Source: Cerioporus squamosus
Lineage: Eukaryota; Basidiomycota; Agaricomycetes; Polyporales; Polyporaceae
Direction of reading: 5' to 3'
NCBI GenBank assembly: GCA_022592435.1
Contig: JABYQS010000188.1
Location: 1 to 64,000, forward strand
DNA length: 64,000 bases
Position 1 is the first letter of the stretch. The number at the start of each line of letters is the position of its first letter. The position numbers were made by a program, and so were the translations under genes. Shown in pieces: positions 21,419 through 32,388 of this stretch. Under the pieces are notes generated by a model, which was not told the origin of the DNA, made no database searches, and worked only from the letters and a program-made list of their open reading frames with translations.

Positions 21419-22372
21419 GGCTGGCACACCTGCTGCACCGTCATTGTCATCGACAGGCCCCACAGCCGAGGTAAGGCATATATTATCGTGAATCACTCGT
21501 CATCACCGTACTAACGCGACCCTGGTGCACTTGCAGGCGCGTCTGAGTAGCTTCTTTGAGCCGCGTAGACTGGAGTTCCACGCCAATTCCTCAGTCCAAC
21601 CTTATGTCCCTGCGCCCACGATCACCGGTGCGACACGCTCCCAAAAGATGTTCTCGATCACCACTGGGATCGATCCTCGTACACTTTCTTTCACCGGCAC
21701 TAGCGGCAAGGAGTTCTTCCTCTTCATGGAGCTCCGTGAGCGCTACCAGTGGGCTTCGTTCAAGATGAGTCCCTTTGATTGGGTCTGCGCCTCATCCACA
21801 TACAACAAGGAGCTCGATGCGCTCAATGCCCGTGAGGGGAGGGCATTCATCAAGAAGACACCTCGCGCATTGATGGATCACCTTGGCAAGACGGAGACGA
21901 AGATCCTCGCCCGCCTTGCCACCAACAACTTCAAGTGTATGTATGCTCACTGTGCCGGTTCGTCTATTACTGACATTGTTTCCATGACAGCCAAGGAGTC
22001 TGGAGCGACAGACTTCTGGACATGCCACTGCCACGCCGTCTCTCTCGGGACCAAATCACAAGCCGGTGGCGAGTTGAATGGGAAGAAGAAGACAGTGCAT
22101 ATTCTTGTGCTTTGACATTGTACACTGATCACTGACGATCTTTGCAGCGCATGAATCACACATGTTCTGTTGCCAGAAGATCATGTATCCAGGGGCAACA
22201 GGCGCGGATATCAATCACAGGAAGGCATTCTGCTCGGACAGCGCCCAGCAATCCGCTCGGTCCGTCGAGCAGGTCATCAATGGCCAGAAGACAATGTTCG
22301 TCGACGAGCCTCTGCCATATCCGCAGCCTGCAGGGATCTTCTCGAATGGAACCACTTTCCATCCACTGTCAT
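21419..22372 (+). pseudogene. Fragment of the same multicopy family, part 2
   Basis: Continues the family seen at 20100: GTPAAPSLSS, then after an intron (about 21476-21536) ARLSSFFEPRRLEF, ATRSQKMFSITTGIDPRTL, EFFLFMELRERYQWASF, KKTPRALMDHLGKTE and FWTCHCHAV; then near 22160 FCCQKIMYPGATGAD and PYPQPAGIFSNGTTFHPLSW. From memory the order agrees with the C-terminal half of the family. Sequence expected between HLQRAF and this part is missing, so the LTR-like insertion is associated with a deletion. Confidence 0.5.
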
Positions 22373-22969
22373 GGTCAGTGGACCAGCACCCCTTTTCGTT
22401 TTCCCTGGAAGTTTCACTTTCCCATCTTGATCCCTTTCCTACTTCGTACACATCCCATTTTGGACCCCTTGATCTCTTTCTCGTGCCCATATGCTCTGTT
22501 CCCGCGACCACATGCCTTGTTTTTGCACCCACCATCCCGTTACCATGTGTTTTCCCACCCTTTTGTCTCCCACTCATACAGCCTCGCTCCCTTTCCCGCA
22601 AGAGTCACTTCCACTGGCACGTGATTGTTCAGAGCAGACTAGTATATAAACCCCTCTCAGCGCTTACCTGGTCCCCATCTCGACCTCCTGGTCATTGGGA
22701 CTAGGTGCGCTTTCCCCCATGTACTTTCCCCTTGTCTCTGTGCTAATATAACCTGGTCATTGGGACTAGCCTGTCACAGTGCGCGTGAAGACTAGCTATC
22801 GACAACTTCGTGCCTCTGAGCGGGTCGTTGCTCTGCCCTCGTTGAGCTTTCCCTCTACTCCCCCCTTTCGGCTCCTTGCTGCTCGCCCCTCAGACCGTTG
22901 CCGATCGACGTCTGGTGTCTACGCATCTAGTCGCGGCGACAGGTGCCAGCCACCGGGGCAACAGCAATC
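22373..22969 (+). promoter_or_regulatory. Promoter-like region before the gene at 22970
   Basis: CT-rich sequence with TATATAAA near 22642 and an 18-bp direct repeat CCTGGTCATTGGGACTAG at 22687-22704 and 22752-22769. It could be the promoter and leader of the next gene. TATA placement fits, but no transcript evidence is available. Confidence 0.4.
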
Positions 22970-24068
22970 ATGACGGGTCCGCCATTGACCTTGCGGGACA
23001 CCTCCACCACGCCTTCCCCATCTCCGTACACCTGGGTCAATGTGACACTGGCAGAGGCGCGTGCAACGGCTTGGCAGGAAGAGTGGTATCTCGCAGAAGG
23101 CGATGTCGTACAGCACAGCACTGACTGGTTGCGGAACAGGTTTGGCACTGTGTGCGTGCCCAAAGTGTCTGCTCTGCTGGCGAAGGAGGAGTTGGCTGCC
23201 CACACTGCGGACCCTGGTTCAGTTCCACCTCCGGATCTTCCCCCTCCATCGAAACACTCCATCATCGCCCGCGTCGAGGAAGACCGTTGCTTCGTGCAAG
23301 CGGACAGTAATTACAAGGGCCCGGCCCATCCAGCAATGAGCTGGCAGAAGATTTTTGCGCAGACGACTCTCACCTTCTTGCTTGGACCACCCCCTGTGGA
23401 GCATACCAAACTTGTACAAGACTGGAGCGTGGCCTTGCAGACCTTGGGGTCTTTGATGCCGAAGGGCATGACCGATAAGTCCGGGCACATCCACAACGGC
23501 GCGGGCGGGACCTTTGTGCACATGCGGCATAATGTCTTTGCGGTACGTGCTAGTAATGCTTTGGTTCTTCCTCCAGACTGATTGTGGCCTTATCACAGCC
23601 GAAGGGACCAGAGCAGCCTGCTGCAGAGGAGGAAGGTACGCACGCCACATCATCCTGTCTAATTGCGAGATCTCTGATGTCTACCTGGCAGCTTCCCTGC
23701 CGGTCGAATACACCATCCGCGGCTGGCCGACGTACTCCCCTGTATCCCACGACACTTTGATGTCAATCATGGACATGCATGTTGCGCGGCCAATGCCCGC
23801 ATTTGACGTGCGCGGCGACCTAATTCCGCCTTTGCGTTACATGGCGGAGTTGCGGGGTGCAACTGAGCTTGTCAGCTTCTCCATCACGTACTACACGATC
23901 TCTGAGAAATCCTCTGCAGGCACCGACGTCTTCAAGACCAGAGTTTGCTTGGACGTGCAGTACCTGCGGGTGCTCATCGCCCCGCCGCGGTTCACGATGA
24001 TGAAGCGTGCCGCCATGTGCATGACGGATCCGAGCACGAGCTGGAGCAAGAAGGCCAGGCTTGTGTGA
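22970..24068 (+). CDS. Unrecognised three-exon protein
   Basis: Exons 22970-23542, 23599-23635 and 23692-24068 give 328 aa in one clean frame; introns begin GTACGT and GTACGC. Visible segments: TWVNVTLAEARATAWQEEW, DRCFVQADSNYKG, TLTFLLGPPPVEH, MRHNVFA, then ASLPVEYTIRGWPTY, MHVARPMPAFDVRGDLIPPL, ELVSFSITYY and PPRFTMMKRAAM. No signal peptide, transmembrane segment or known catalytic motif was seen. The neighbours are broken mobile-type sequences, so it may belong to an unclassified element lying between the two LTR-like repeats. The GTG at 22943 is not a credible start; ATG 22970 is used. Confidence 0.6.
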
Positions 24069-25208
24069 TATCCGATGAGTTGCACCTGTCTCTGCGAGTG
24101 CCTCGGCTGACATCAGTACTGTCTAGTGCCTGTAGTGGCTGATAGCAGCAAAACATTGCTCCTCAACGTTTCCTCTCCCGTTTGTGTCGATCTGAACCCT
24201 GCTCACTTTTCATGAACACCACGGTTGCCATGTGTGTGCCCTCTGAACTTACTTCCAGATGTCTGCCTCCTCACATAGATATCGTATTTGTGTGTAATCA
24301 GTGCCTGCCGTTGTACACTTAGTCACAGTTACAGTGTCAATGCAGTATACCCTCAGTTCACGACTCATGCCATCAAGCAGATATCCCAATGTGTTGCGAT
24401 CTTTAAAGATGTACGTGCTCCGATAGTGCGCGATTGAACCTGCTATCCCTTCTGCACGACCGGGCACCTCCTCATGGGCACGACAGCTTGTAAGCGACGA
24501 GCACTCCACGGAGAAGTCAGCGACGAAGGTCTCACGGTGAGGTGTCTTCTGCTCCATCTGCTTTGACTTACACCCTTCGCTGACAACCGTGCCCCACTCT
24601 CAGGGTCAAACAGGAGCAGCGCGATGAATCTTTGCTTGACGGTGACAGCACAACATTGCCCCCGACATTGCAGTCAGAGGAAGAGGATGATGAGGTCGCC
24701 GCCACGCTACACGCCATCGACACGAGTGATGGAGCGTCCAGGGTGGACAGAAGCCGCAGCGACAACAGTGCCACAAGCGGCACCACAGTGAGATATGTGC
24801 GTATCTTGGAAGGGTTGCAGGGAAGGAGGGGGAGGCGAGGGCAGCAACATGCAGATGGAGGCTTGCGTGCCACGTAGCGCGGCGGCATGCGTAACTTCTG
24901 TATCCTTTTTGCCCATCCTGCTACTGACCTCGCGTGCATGCCAGGCTGGTGCGCGTGTTGCTGGACTTCAAATCGACTGGCCCTCATCCGTGGTACTCAT
25001 TGACGAAGCTGCCGTTGCATGGGTGTACATGGGAGATATGCAGCCCTACGCAGTCGATACTGACGATCGATGGTGTTGCGGTGAGGCTGTTCACTGTCGG
25101 GCCTGTCACGGGGATGTGTTTCTACACAGCGTTGGCAGACGGTGCAGCAAAGTCGCACATAACCATCAAGCTCATGAGGCAGGACGACCGAGCCGCCCTC
25201 GGGCAGAT
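24069..25208 (+). other. Gene fragments of unknown identity
   Basis: 24600-24790 encodes an acidic, low-complexity segment (LQSEEEDDEVAATLHAID). About 24930-25208 has an open frame with LVRVLLDFKSTGPHPWY, LTIDGVAVRLFTVGPV and AKSHITIKLMRQDDR, cut abruptly by the LTR-like repeat at 25209. These may be exons of one broken gene. No family was recognised. Confidence 0.35.
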
Positions 25209-25243
25209 TGTTAAGACTGTGCGTGCCAAGTCAACTCCGGAAG

Positions 25244-25277
<34 letters not shown>

Positions 25278-25944
25278 AGCGCGGAAGTGAAGACTTCGGC
25301 GAAGTTATTGACCAACGCCCTGAGGAGACGCAAGTTGTCTTCTATTTGCAAAGGAACAGAACTCTGGAGTTTATACCGGAGTAAGCAACATAGGAGGAAG
25401 TCAAGCAGAGAGGGAACCAGAGGGTCAGAAGCCGAGTGACCAGAGTCAGAAGACGGAGGTCGGAGGTCAGAGGTCAGAAGTCCGGACGGAGGTGTGGACG
25501 AGTTAGAAGAGAAGGCAATAGATTGAGTTGTTGATACCGAGAAGGATAAGAGGGAAGTAAACGAGATATCAGAACTGAGGTCTAAGGGAGAATACAAGCA
25601 GGCTTAAATACTAAAGTCCGGAGGTCCGAAAGGGGTAAGCTAAAAGTAGAGACAGGAGTCGGAGTCCGGTGCCAAGGCGGAAGCAAGTAAGTAGCCAATA
25701 GGAAATGGAGGCAAGTGCGGATACAAGTGGATACAAGTGGATACAAGTGCGGATACAAACGGGTAATACTATCGGGACTGCGGAGGCGATCGGAGTCCGA
25801 GGGGAGCGGATAGTAAGGGGTAAGTATCGTAGTAAGGATGAGTCACAATGAAAGGATGAGGAAGTAAGTATGAGTCAACGGACGAACCGGAGTCCGGTCG
25901 GAGTTGAGTCCGGAGTTGGGTGTCTTGGAGCACGGGATGTAACA
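25209..25944 (-). repeat. LTR-like repeat, right copy (reverse)
   Basis: 736 bp, the inverted counterpart of 20688-21418, from TGTTAAGAC to GATGTAACA on the plus strand. It differs mainly by a few substitutions and by copy number of the heptamer AGTCCGA near 25245-25275. No flanking duplication. It truncates the fragment to its left. Confidence 0.75.
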
Positions 25945-27974
25945 TGGAATGAGAAATATCTTGCATGCAAGCATAAGCTTAAGCTCAAGAAGATCAGTTG
26001 TATTATTCACTGGAGTATGTGTTGTCCAGGCTGCGGTCTCGACGCTCGGTATAACCAATATCCTCTTCTTGCACCCCCCTCTGAGCTGCTCTCTGATGTT
26101 CCTCCTAGTCCGCCTCGGTAGGTCTCGTACGCCCCTTCCGCTGCACCGTATCTGCAGCTCGCCTCCCCCTCCAAGCTCGTCTTGCACAATCATGTCCGAG
26201 CCGGGCTTGCGGCACCTCGCGGGGTGTTCCGAGCCAGGTGGAAACCACAGTGAGTCCTGGGACTTTCTCGACTACTCGCTGAGCACCAACCGGCTGCTTG
26301 CGACGCTGGCTCACTTCGTATTTGTCGTCTTCAAAATGGTCCATACGGTGCCTCCGTTATTCCCTGCCAGTGAAGCCAAATGGCTGGATTAGAACTGTAG
26401 ATCACATTGCAACTTCTCCTATAATATGTAGCGTTTCATGCGGTTACCCACATGCCCACCAGCGGGACGGTTGTGTTCGCTGCTCTGTGCGACGACCAGA
26501 GAATCGTTCACCCCTTGTGGGGGTTGGCCTTTTGTGGGCGTCCCGGGGCCGCTTGCGAGCTCCCTGACCTCTGTTTTGCCTCGGCGATAATCGTCACCTC
26601 GCAGCAAGGCGCATAGTCGTCACATTGGTTGTCTAAGTGGGATTCGCGGGGGTTTGTGAGAGTGGTGCTGATGAACCTTCACACAGGGTGCGTGCGTCGG
26701 TCCGAAGGGGTGAGTGAAGAGAGGGTAGATGACGAGGGACTTGCGAGTCGCCAGGTGTATGGGCTCAGGTACGAGTGTTTAACTCTGGACCCTCGCGGTG
26801 GGCTCCAATTTGATGAACCTTCACACAGGGCGCGTGCGTCGGTCCGAAGGTGCGAGAGTCGTCTGGGCGTGCACCAGGGGAGTTGGGAGAGAGGGAGAGA
26901 GAGAGAGTGGAGGAGAGGAGAGAGGGAAGGAAAGGAAGTCTACTAGAGGACTTGTGATTAGCTTAGACGTCGAATAGAATGCGTGTTGACACGTCCGAGC
27001 GTTGCGCGAGTGCGGTGGCGAGAGAGAGCGATGAGGACGAGAAGCGAGAAGGCGGAACGAGAGAATAAGCACGAGAGAATAAGCACGAGAGACGGATGTC
27101 GGGGTTGGGGATTGAGGTCAAAGTCGAAGGCGGAGTCATGCGGTCGAAGAGGGGGAACTAAAGCTTGTTGTATACACGTCGCCGCAGGTCCTTATATACA
27201 TGCAAGCTTGATACCTGACGTAGTTACGAGTGTGCGTGGTCGCGAGGGGAGGAGGGTGAGGAGAAAGAGCTGGAACTCGGGAAAACCTACGCAAGGAGAA
27301 GAGCGCTTTTTGGTTAGTGTACAGGAGGCGCAATCACGAGGGCGCGTCAAAGGGGCATGGAGGATGGATCGAATTGTGTGCGAACCGCACAGTATGTAGA
27401 CACTAAGAAAAAGATATCGTAAGAGTCCTAGGGGTGTAGCGGAGGTGCGAAAATGATTTCTGAGTGGATAGTGGACGGGGAGGGATGAGAAGAAGGTCGC
27501 CTGGGACTCGGGCTTGCGCAGCGCGCGCCCGCCTCGAGCTGATCGGAGCCGTGCTCGGAACGCGGCGTCGCAGGCAGGTGGGTCGTCGACTGGCTACGGG
27601 GAGGTCGCGGTGGTCCTGCGCGGGCTGGGCTGACGTCGAAGGGGACGCTGCTTGTGTCAGCATGTCTTCGACGAGTTCTCGACGCTTCGTATGCAACCAG
27701 GCGAGTTCTGTACTTCGACGCGCGTCGAGCCTCGTCGGAGCGTGTGCGCCAGGTTCGCGAGGGCGTCGGTGGTCGCAGAGGCAGTCGATGAATGCGTAGA
27801 CGGCTGGTATACACGCGCAGAGAGGCGCGAAACTCATCAGTGCGCTCGTGGTTGACACCCGGGTCGTGTTGCTCTCGCCCCCAAACACGGCTTCCTCCTC
27901 CTCCTCCTCCACGTTCTGCGCACTCTCGCTGCCAGCATCTCTACCTTCCACGCTGTGCCTACTCTGCAGTCACG
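25945..27974. other. Unassigned region with short repeats
   Basis: No convincing gene. It contains a 43-bp direct repeat (26669-26712 and 26811-26853), a purine GA-rich run (about 26880-26940) and a short tandem GAGAATAAGCAC near 27055-27090. 27430-27970 is GC-rich, with ORFs on both strands that look like chance frames, and probably includes the CHS5 promoter. Confidence 0.4.
26669..26853. repeat. Pair of 43-bp direct repeats
   Basis: TGATGAACCTTCACACAGGG followed by a shared CGTGCGTCGGTCCGAAGG occurs at 26669-26712 and again at 26811-26853, 142 bp apart, with two or three differences. Confidence 0.8.
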
Positions 27975-29625
27975 ATGGCGGTCTCGCAGGACATTTTCAT
28001 GTTCACGGTCGGCAAGCTCGGTGAGCACAGTTCACGTCTACCTTCCGTCGCGCAGACTAAACGTGTCCCATGTCCCAGATGCCAGATTGGCGGTGCGGTC
28101 GTCCTACTGGTCTCCTACTGAAGTAATGCTCTCTGAAGATCCTGCTCGGCGAGCGGGCCCACCTTATCGAGTTCCCGTCGTTGCTGCTACCCCCTGACGT
28201 ATCCACAGGCTCGATTGTTGACATTTCTGTCCAGCGGAACATCTCAGAGGAGAAGAAGAGGGAGAACGAATTCTGGCACCTGCAGAGCAAGATCTTGGAC
28301 GCGTTTGGCATGCAGACTCCGGAGAACCCGAAGCTCGAGGTATGTTCCTCCTCTCATTGTTCTCCCCTTCCATCTCTTTACACCCCGTAGCTGCGCAATG
28401 TCACCCAAAACCTCTGTCACGCTTGAGTAGCCGAAACTCGAACTCGCCACTGCCAAGCTTCGCTCCCTCGACTTGTACCGTGATCGCCAACGCGTCGCGG
28501 CCATCCCTTCTCCCCTCACCAATACCTCCACCAAGGTTTCTGGTCTCCAACTCGACACCGAGTACACCTTCCAGCTCGTCCTCCGTACGACCGCTGGCGT
28601 ATACCCATCCAACGTACTGCGCGTGCGCACACACACCATGACCGACACCTCCGGTATCTCTGTCTGCTTCGGCACAGTCGAAGACGACGTCCTGCTCGAG
28701 AACGCGAAGATGGCTCTCCGCGAGATGGGCGCGAAATGGAGCGACAAGATCCAGATCGATACCACCCACTTCGTCTGCACAACGCCTGCAGCGACGCCTA
28801 GTGCCGCGCACGCGACCAACAACCCTATCGTGACCGGACCGATGTCGAGTACCAGAAGGCCTTACAGCTCAGTATACCTGTGGTGCAGCCGCAGTGGATT
28901 TTTGCATGTCATGCGGAGAAGAAGTGCGTACCGTTGGCCTCTTTCTATCCTCCTGGTTGACCCGACCACGCACAGGATGATGCCAATCCGACCCTTCTAC
29001 CTCGGCGAGAACCCGTCCTCACCCTCACACTTCCGCCCACAATCCACGTCGCAAGTGAACCTCTCCTCGCCCTCCCAGCGCAGCGCGACCTCCTCCCCCA
29101 CGCACCAAAAGCTGCGAACCGTCAATCCATGCCACCGCAGCGCGTCAGCGCAGCCTCCCCGCCCACGACATCTCCCACGCAGTCGTCTGCGCGTGGAAGC
29201 GCGCCCAAGATTCCAGAAGAGCGCGAGTCCTCTCCGAGGAGGACGAGGGCGACGACGACGAGGACCGGCCCGGCCGCGCGCGCAAGGGCACGATGAGCAA
29301 GAACTTCCGCTTCCTGCCGTCCGGGCCCGCGCAGGCCCCTCCCCCAGTCCCTCCAGTTCCGGTCCCGCCCACCATCTCCGTCACTCCTGCGGAGGAGGCC
29401 GAGCCCACTGCCGTCGCTCAGGAGGAGGCGCCACAGACGCCGCCCAAGGCCGACGCACCTGAGCCTGCGAAGGACGCCAACCCGGAGCTCACGTCGGTGG
29501 GTATCGTTGCTCTGTCGACCGTCGAGGTTCCTCCGCCGCCGCCGGTAGATAAGGAACGGCCGCTGGGGTCTCCGAATGAGCTCGATGACGACGTCGGGGA
29601 GACTGAGGAGATCTCGCTTAACTGA
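27975..29625 (+). pseudogene. CHS5: CHS5 homologue (exomer scaffold) with frame lesions
   Basis: Chs5 is the exomer core that exports chitin synthase from the trans-Golgi in yeast. Exons 27975-28020, 28079-28092 and 28139-28339 give MAVSQDIFMFTVGKLD...ILLGERAHLIEFPSLL. Then comes the FN3-like part (KLELATAKLRSLDLYRDRQ, TEYTFQLVLRTT, MTDTSGISVCFG) and a BRCT part (IDTTHFVCTTP, VEYQKALQLSIPVVQPQWIF, PFYLGENP). The tail is acidic/Pro-rich, with MSKNFRFLPS near 29293 and the stop at 29623-29625. Lesions: an extra A near 28406 and TAG for the expected Trp at 28428-28430; one-base losses near 28840, 29110 and 29220. The TAG also makes a second possible acceptor at 28430 that would skip 13 residues in frame. 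Either a decaying gene or sequence errors. Confidence 0.82.
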
Positions 29626-30348
29626 GTATGCTCATGTTGACGTGGTGATGAGCTAAGTTATGTATCATATCTCTTCTTGGTCTCCGGAATCGGATGCTTC
29701 ACTGCTGTGGACGATGTCTCTCCGGACGTGCCCCTCTCTCTCCTCGCCAACTGATAAGGTATGTCGGCCAGGAGCGATATGGCGCAAGTCGGTGCGGAAG
29801 CGCGAAAGAACCGGGCGGTAGTCTGAGTGACCCAAGCATATCACCGTCAGTACAGGCTGCGCTGCCGAGTCGGTGTTCATATGGGTAACGGCGAGGTGCG
29901 TTGACCGCAGCAGGTCCGGATCGTCAACGCTAACGCGTCGGTCCCCATCTATCGCAGCCAGGCTCAATCAGCGCCGCATAGGAATGCTGCGGTTTGAAGC
30001 TCTCATCGTAGCGAGAAGAATACACTGGCATTCTGTTGGTATCGTGGAGACGCAGTACGCAGTACAGTTCACTCCTTACGGGACACAGGACACGGACACA
30101 GGGCACGGACACACACAGGACACAGGACACAGGACACAGGACATAGGACACAGGACACGGGACACGGGACACGGGACACGGGACACAGGGAAAAGGACAA
30201 GACACAGGACACATCGACGGCTAACGTACAACCCCTGGATGGCTCCATACCCTACATCAGGGAAGGTGTAGTGCTGCGGAACTGGTCAGAGAGTTAGTCA
30301 CCATCGCCACAGCGTACCAAGTCGCAAGACACTCACTACGCGAAGGAT
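29626..30348. other. Intergenic region holding a minisatellite
   Basis: No supported gene. It contains the GGACACR heptamer array described separately. Confidence 0.5.
30077..30213. repeat. Heptamer minisatellite GGACACA/GGACACG
   Basis: About 19 imperfect tandem copies of GGACACR, first mixed with CGGACAC variants, then runs of GGACACA and of GGACACG. The chance frames through it read as monotonous repeats. Possible roles are none known; such arrays vary in copy number between strains. Confidence 0.9.
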
Positions 30349-30910
30349 TCACTGAGGCGCCGCCCGAGCTTGAGCAGCGTAAATATAAGTCCGAGCATCG
30401 CGTGTGACTATGTACGTTGTGTCGGGCGAGTCGAGGAACGCCCTGAACGCTGCCCATGTCGCGAGCCGAACCGCTCCCGGGTTGTTTGGGTCCGGGTATG
30501 TGACATAGACAGTCAACTCATGCGCGGAGCTACTGCATTGCAGCGAGTAGTGGATGTAGGGTGGCTGCTGATCGGCGATGGAGACGGATTCCTTCGAAAA
30601 GAAGAACGTATAACCTTGTACCTGGTACTGTGTAGTATCAGAGGCCGCTCTGTAATCTTTCCCCCAGCGGAAGAAGTTATCAGGGAGCTCCATGATCCGG
30701 GACAGTAGTCCGCCATCTATACCCATCACCAGCAGGCGATTGTGCCGGTCCATTGAGAGGGAATGGGCTTGGACTGTAGGCCGTCAGGATGGGTCAGCCT
30801 GGCAGCCGGCCATGAACGCCAGTCATAGTACTCACAACGAGGTATGGCAAAGGTGCGGGTTCGGCGTTGTGAAGCTTGTCTGGGGGCGTTGAGAGCCTGG
30901 AGCCTGAGGG
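30349..30910 (-). CDS. Small unrecognised protein
   Basis: The main exon runs from about 30779 to the stop at 30349-30351 and contains MDRHNRLLVMGIDGGLLSRI, WGKDYRAASDTTQYQVQGYT and TYIVTRDARTYIYAAQ. A GTGAGT donor near 30839 and an acceptor near 30780 join it in frame to an upstream exon encoding RTFAIPR. The start is not fixed; ATG 30753 is internal to the reading. No domain was recognised. Mixed beta-type composition with no signal or membrane segment. Confidence 0.5.
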
Positions 30911-31197
30911 AAGTTCAGCCTGCCCACGATACTTATATGCGAACGGAACCTCGGAGCCTTTTACTTGCACGGCCTAAGCAAGCACTGCGTGCAGCCGCGC
31001 AAAATCCCAGCAGCGAGCACGTAGTGAAGGGCCCAAGGCTGCGCGGCCAAATGGGGGCTCCTTGGCTTCCGAGTACAAGGGCAAACATGCGCAAATACAG
31101 ACTCACTGCGGTGCAAAACCTGAACACGCCCTTTCGAGCTAGACCACTCTGACTCACCGTTCGCTATCGTTCATCCATCTCGCTGACCACCGAAGCC

Positions 31198-32388
31198 ATG
31201 GCGGATGCGCAGAACCCTGTCACTTCAGCGACCGACAGCGCCTTCACACCGCCAGAAGAAGTCTGGGACCACTTCGTGCCGCCACGATGGCTCGTAGAAC
31301 ACCCAGAACTGAAGGCCAGGGGCATCATGCCGTGCACCGTCCTGAAACCGGTGAGGTCCGCGTGGAGAATGAGTCTAGTCTACCATCTGACGCTCCTCAA
31401 GGGATACGTTTACCGGACAGACGCGATGAACAAGGGGATACCGCAATACGCTATCAAGATGATCACTTTCCCCGTCGGAAGTCAGGAAGCGGAAATTTAT
31501 GAGTTGCTCGACCGACAGGGCCTCATCGCGGCTACGCACACACTGCCTGCCAGCGTCATACGCTCCGAAGGCCTTCCCCCTGTTGTTGTCTTGCCGCTAG
31601 TCACCAGGCTGAGGGGCCTCGGATATAGCTCGCAGGAAGAGCTGCCTGACACGTTGCGCCACTTCGCTCAAATACTTACGGTGCGTGATTTTCGTGATTG
31701 TACCTCAGACTCAAAAGCGCTCACTTGAGGTTCTCAGGGTGTGGTCAATCTGCATCGACTGCACATTGCTCACTTGGTGCGGTCCTGTTCAGCATTCGAC
31801 TGCGTGTCCACTCTACTGACCGGATACCTACCTGCAGGACATATGTATAGGCAACATGCTGCGTGCAATACGTCCAGAAGAGCTCCGATATCACGAGCAG
31901 TTAGAGCTCGATAAGATCTACCTTATCGACTTCGGCGGAGCAAGGCAACTGGAGCTCGACCAGGCCTTCAGCCTGCGATCGATCTTCCAGAGTCCCAAAT
32001 TCCCAAGCCCGACCCTAGCATGGAAAAGTTCGATCCATATGCATGGGACGTGTACTGCGTAGGAGTGACCTTCCACATACTGGCCAATGTGAGTTTTAAA
32101 TTCAGCCCTATGAAGCTATGCTGACCGCACCTACTGTATCATGTGCGACAGCATGTGTCCACATACAGTCGGAAGCCGACACCCTGGTTCCTCCGGAAAT
32201 ACATAGACTGGGTCATCGGCCCGGAATGCGGCTGCAAGTCGGTCTGTCGTTGCAGACCCAGCGCGCGCCGGGCGTTGCTCGTCCTGACCTTGATTCGAGG
32301 GGTCGTGCATGTGTCCGGATTTTTCGAACGGCTCATGAAGCTCATTGCAGGGTTGTTCGCACGGCGGTCGAGAGCTGTATCTCCGTAG
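31198..32388 (+). CDS. Protein-kinase-like gene with one frame break
   Basis: Starts at ATG 31198 (MADAQNPVTSATDSAFTPPE). Exon 1 ends 31680, exon 2 is 31738-31776, exon 3 starts 31838. Kinase-like features: VVVLPLVTRLRGLG (hinge-like), VVNLHRLHIAHLD...GNML in the catalytic-loop position (HLD instead of HRD) and YLIDFGGARQL with DFG. The next block, PESQIPKPDPSMEKFDPYAWD and GVTFHILAN, is in another frame; one lost G near 31963 would explain it. A last exon from about 32151 (STYSRKPTPWFLRKY) ends at 32386-32388. Short for a kinase and lacking an obvious glycine loop, so possibly inactive. Similar kinase-like genes are expanded in agaricomycetes. Confidence 0.6.

Noticed and set aside
24249..24557. 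102-codon minus-strand ORF
   Set aside because: No start context, domain or splice partner; it lies opposite fragments reading on the plus strand.
27403..27951. Long overlapping ORFs on both strands before CHS5
   Set aside because: GC-rich sequence keeps several frames open at once; none shows a domain, splice signals or biased composition that would favour one frame.
30349..30753. Independent start at ATG 30753
   Set aside because: The frame stays open upstream through an apparent acceptor near 30780 and continues into another exon, so the ATG is probably internal.
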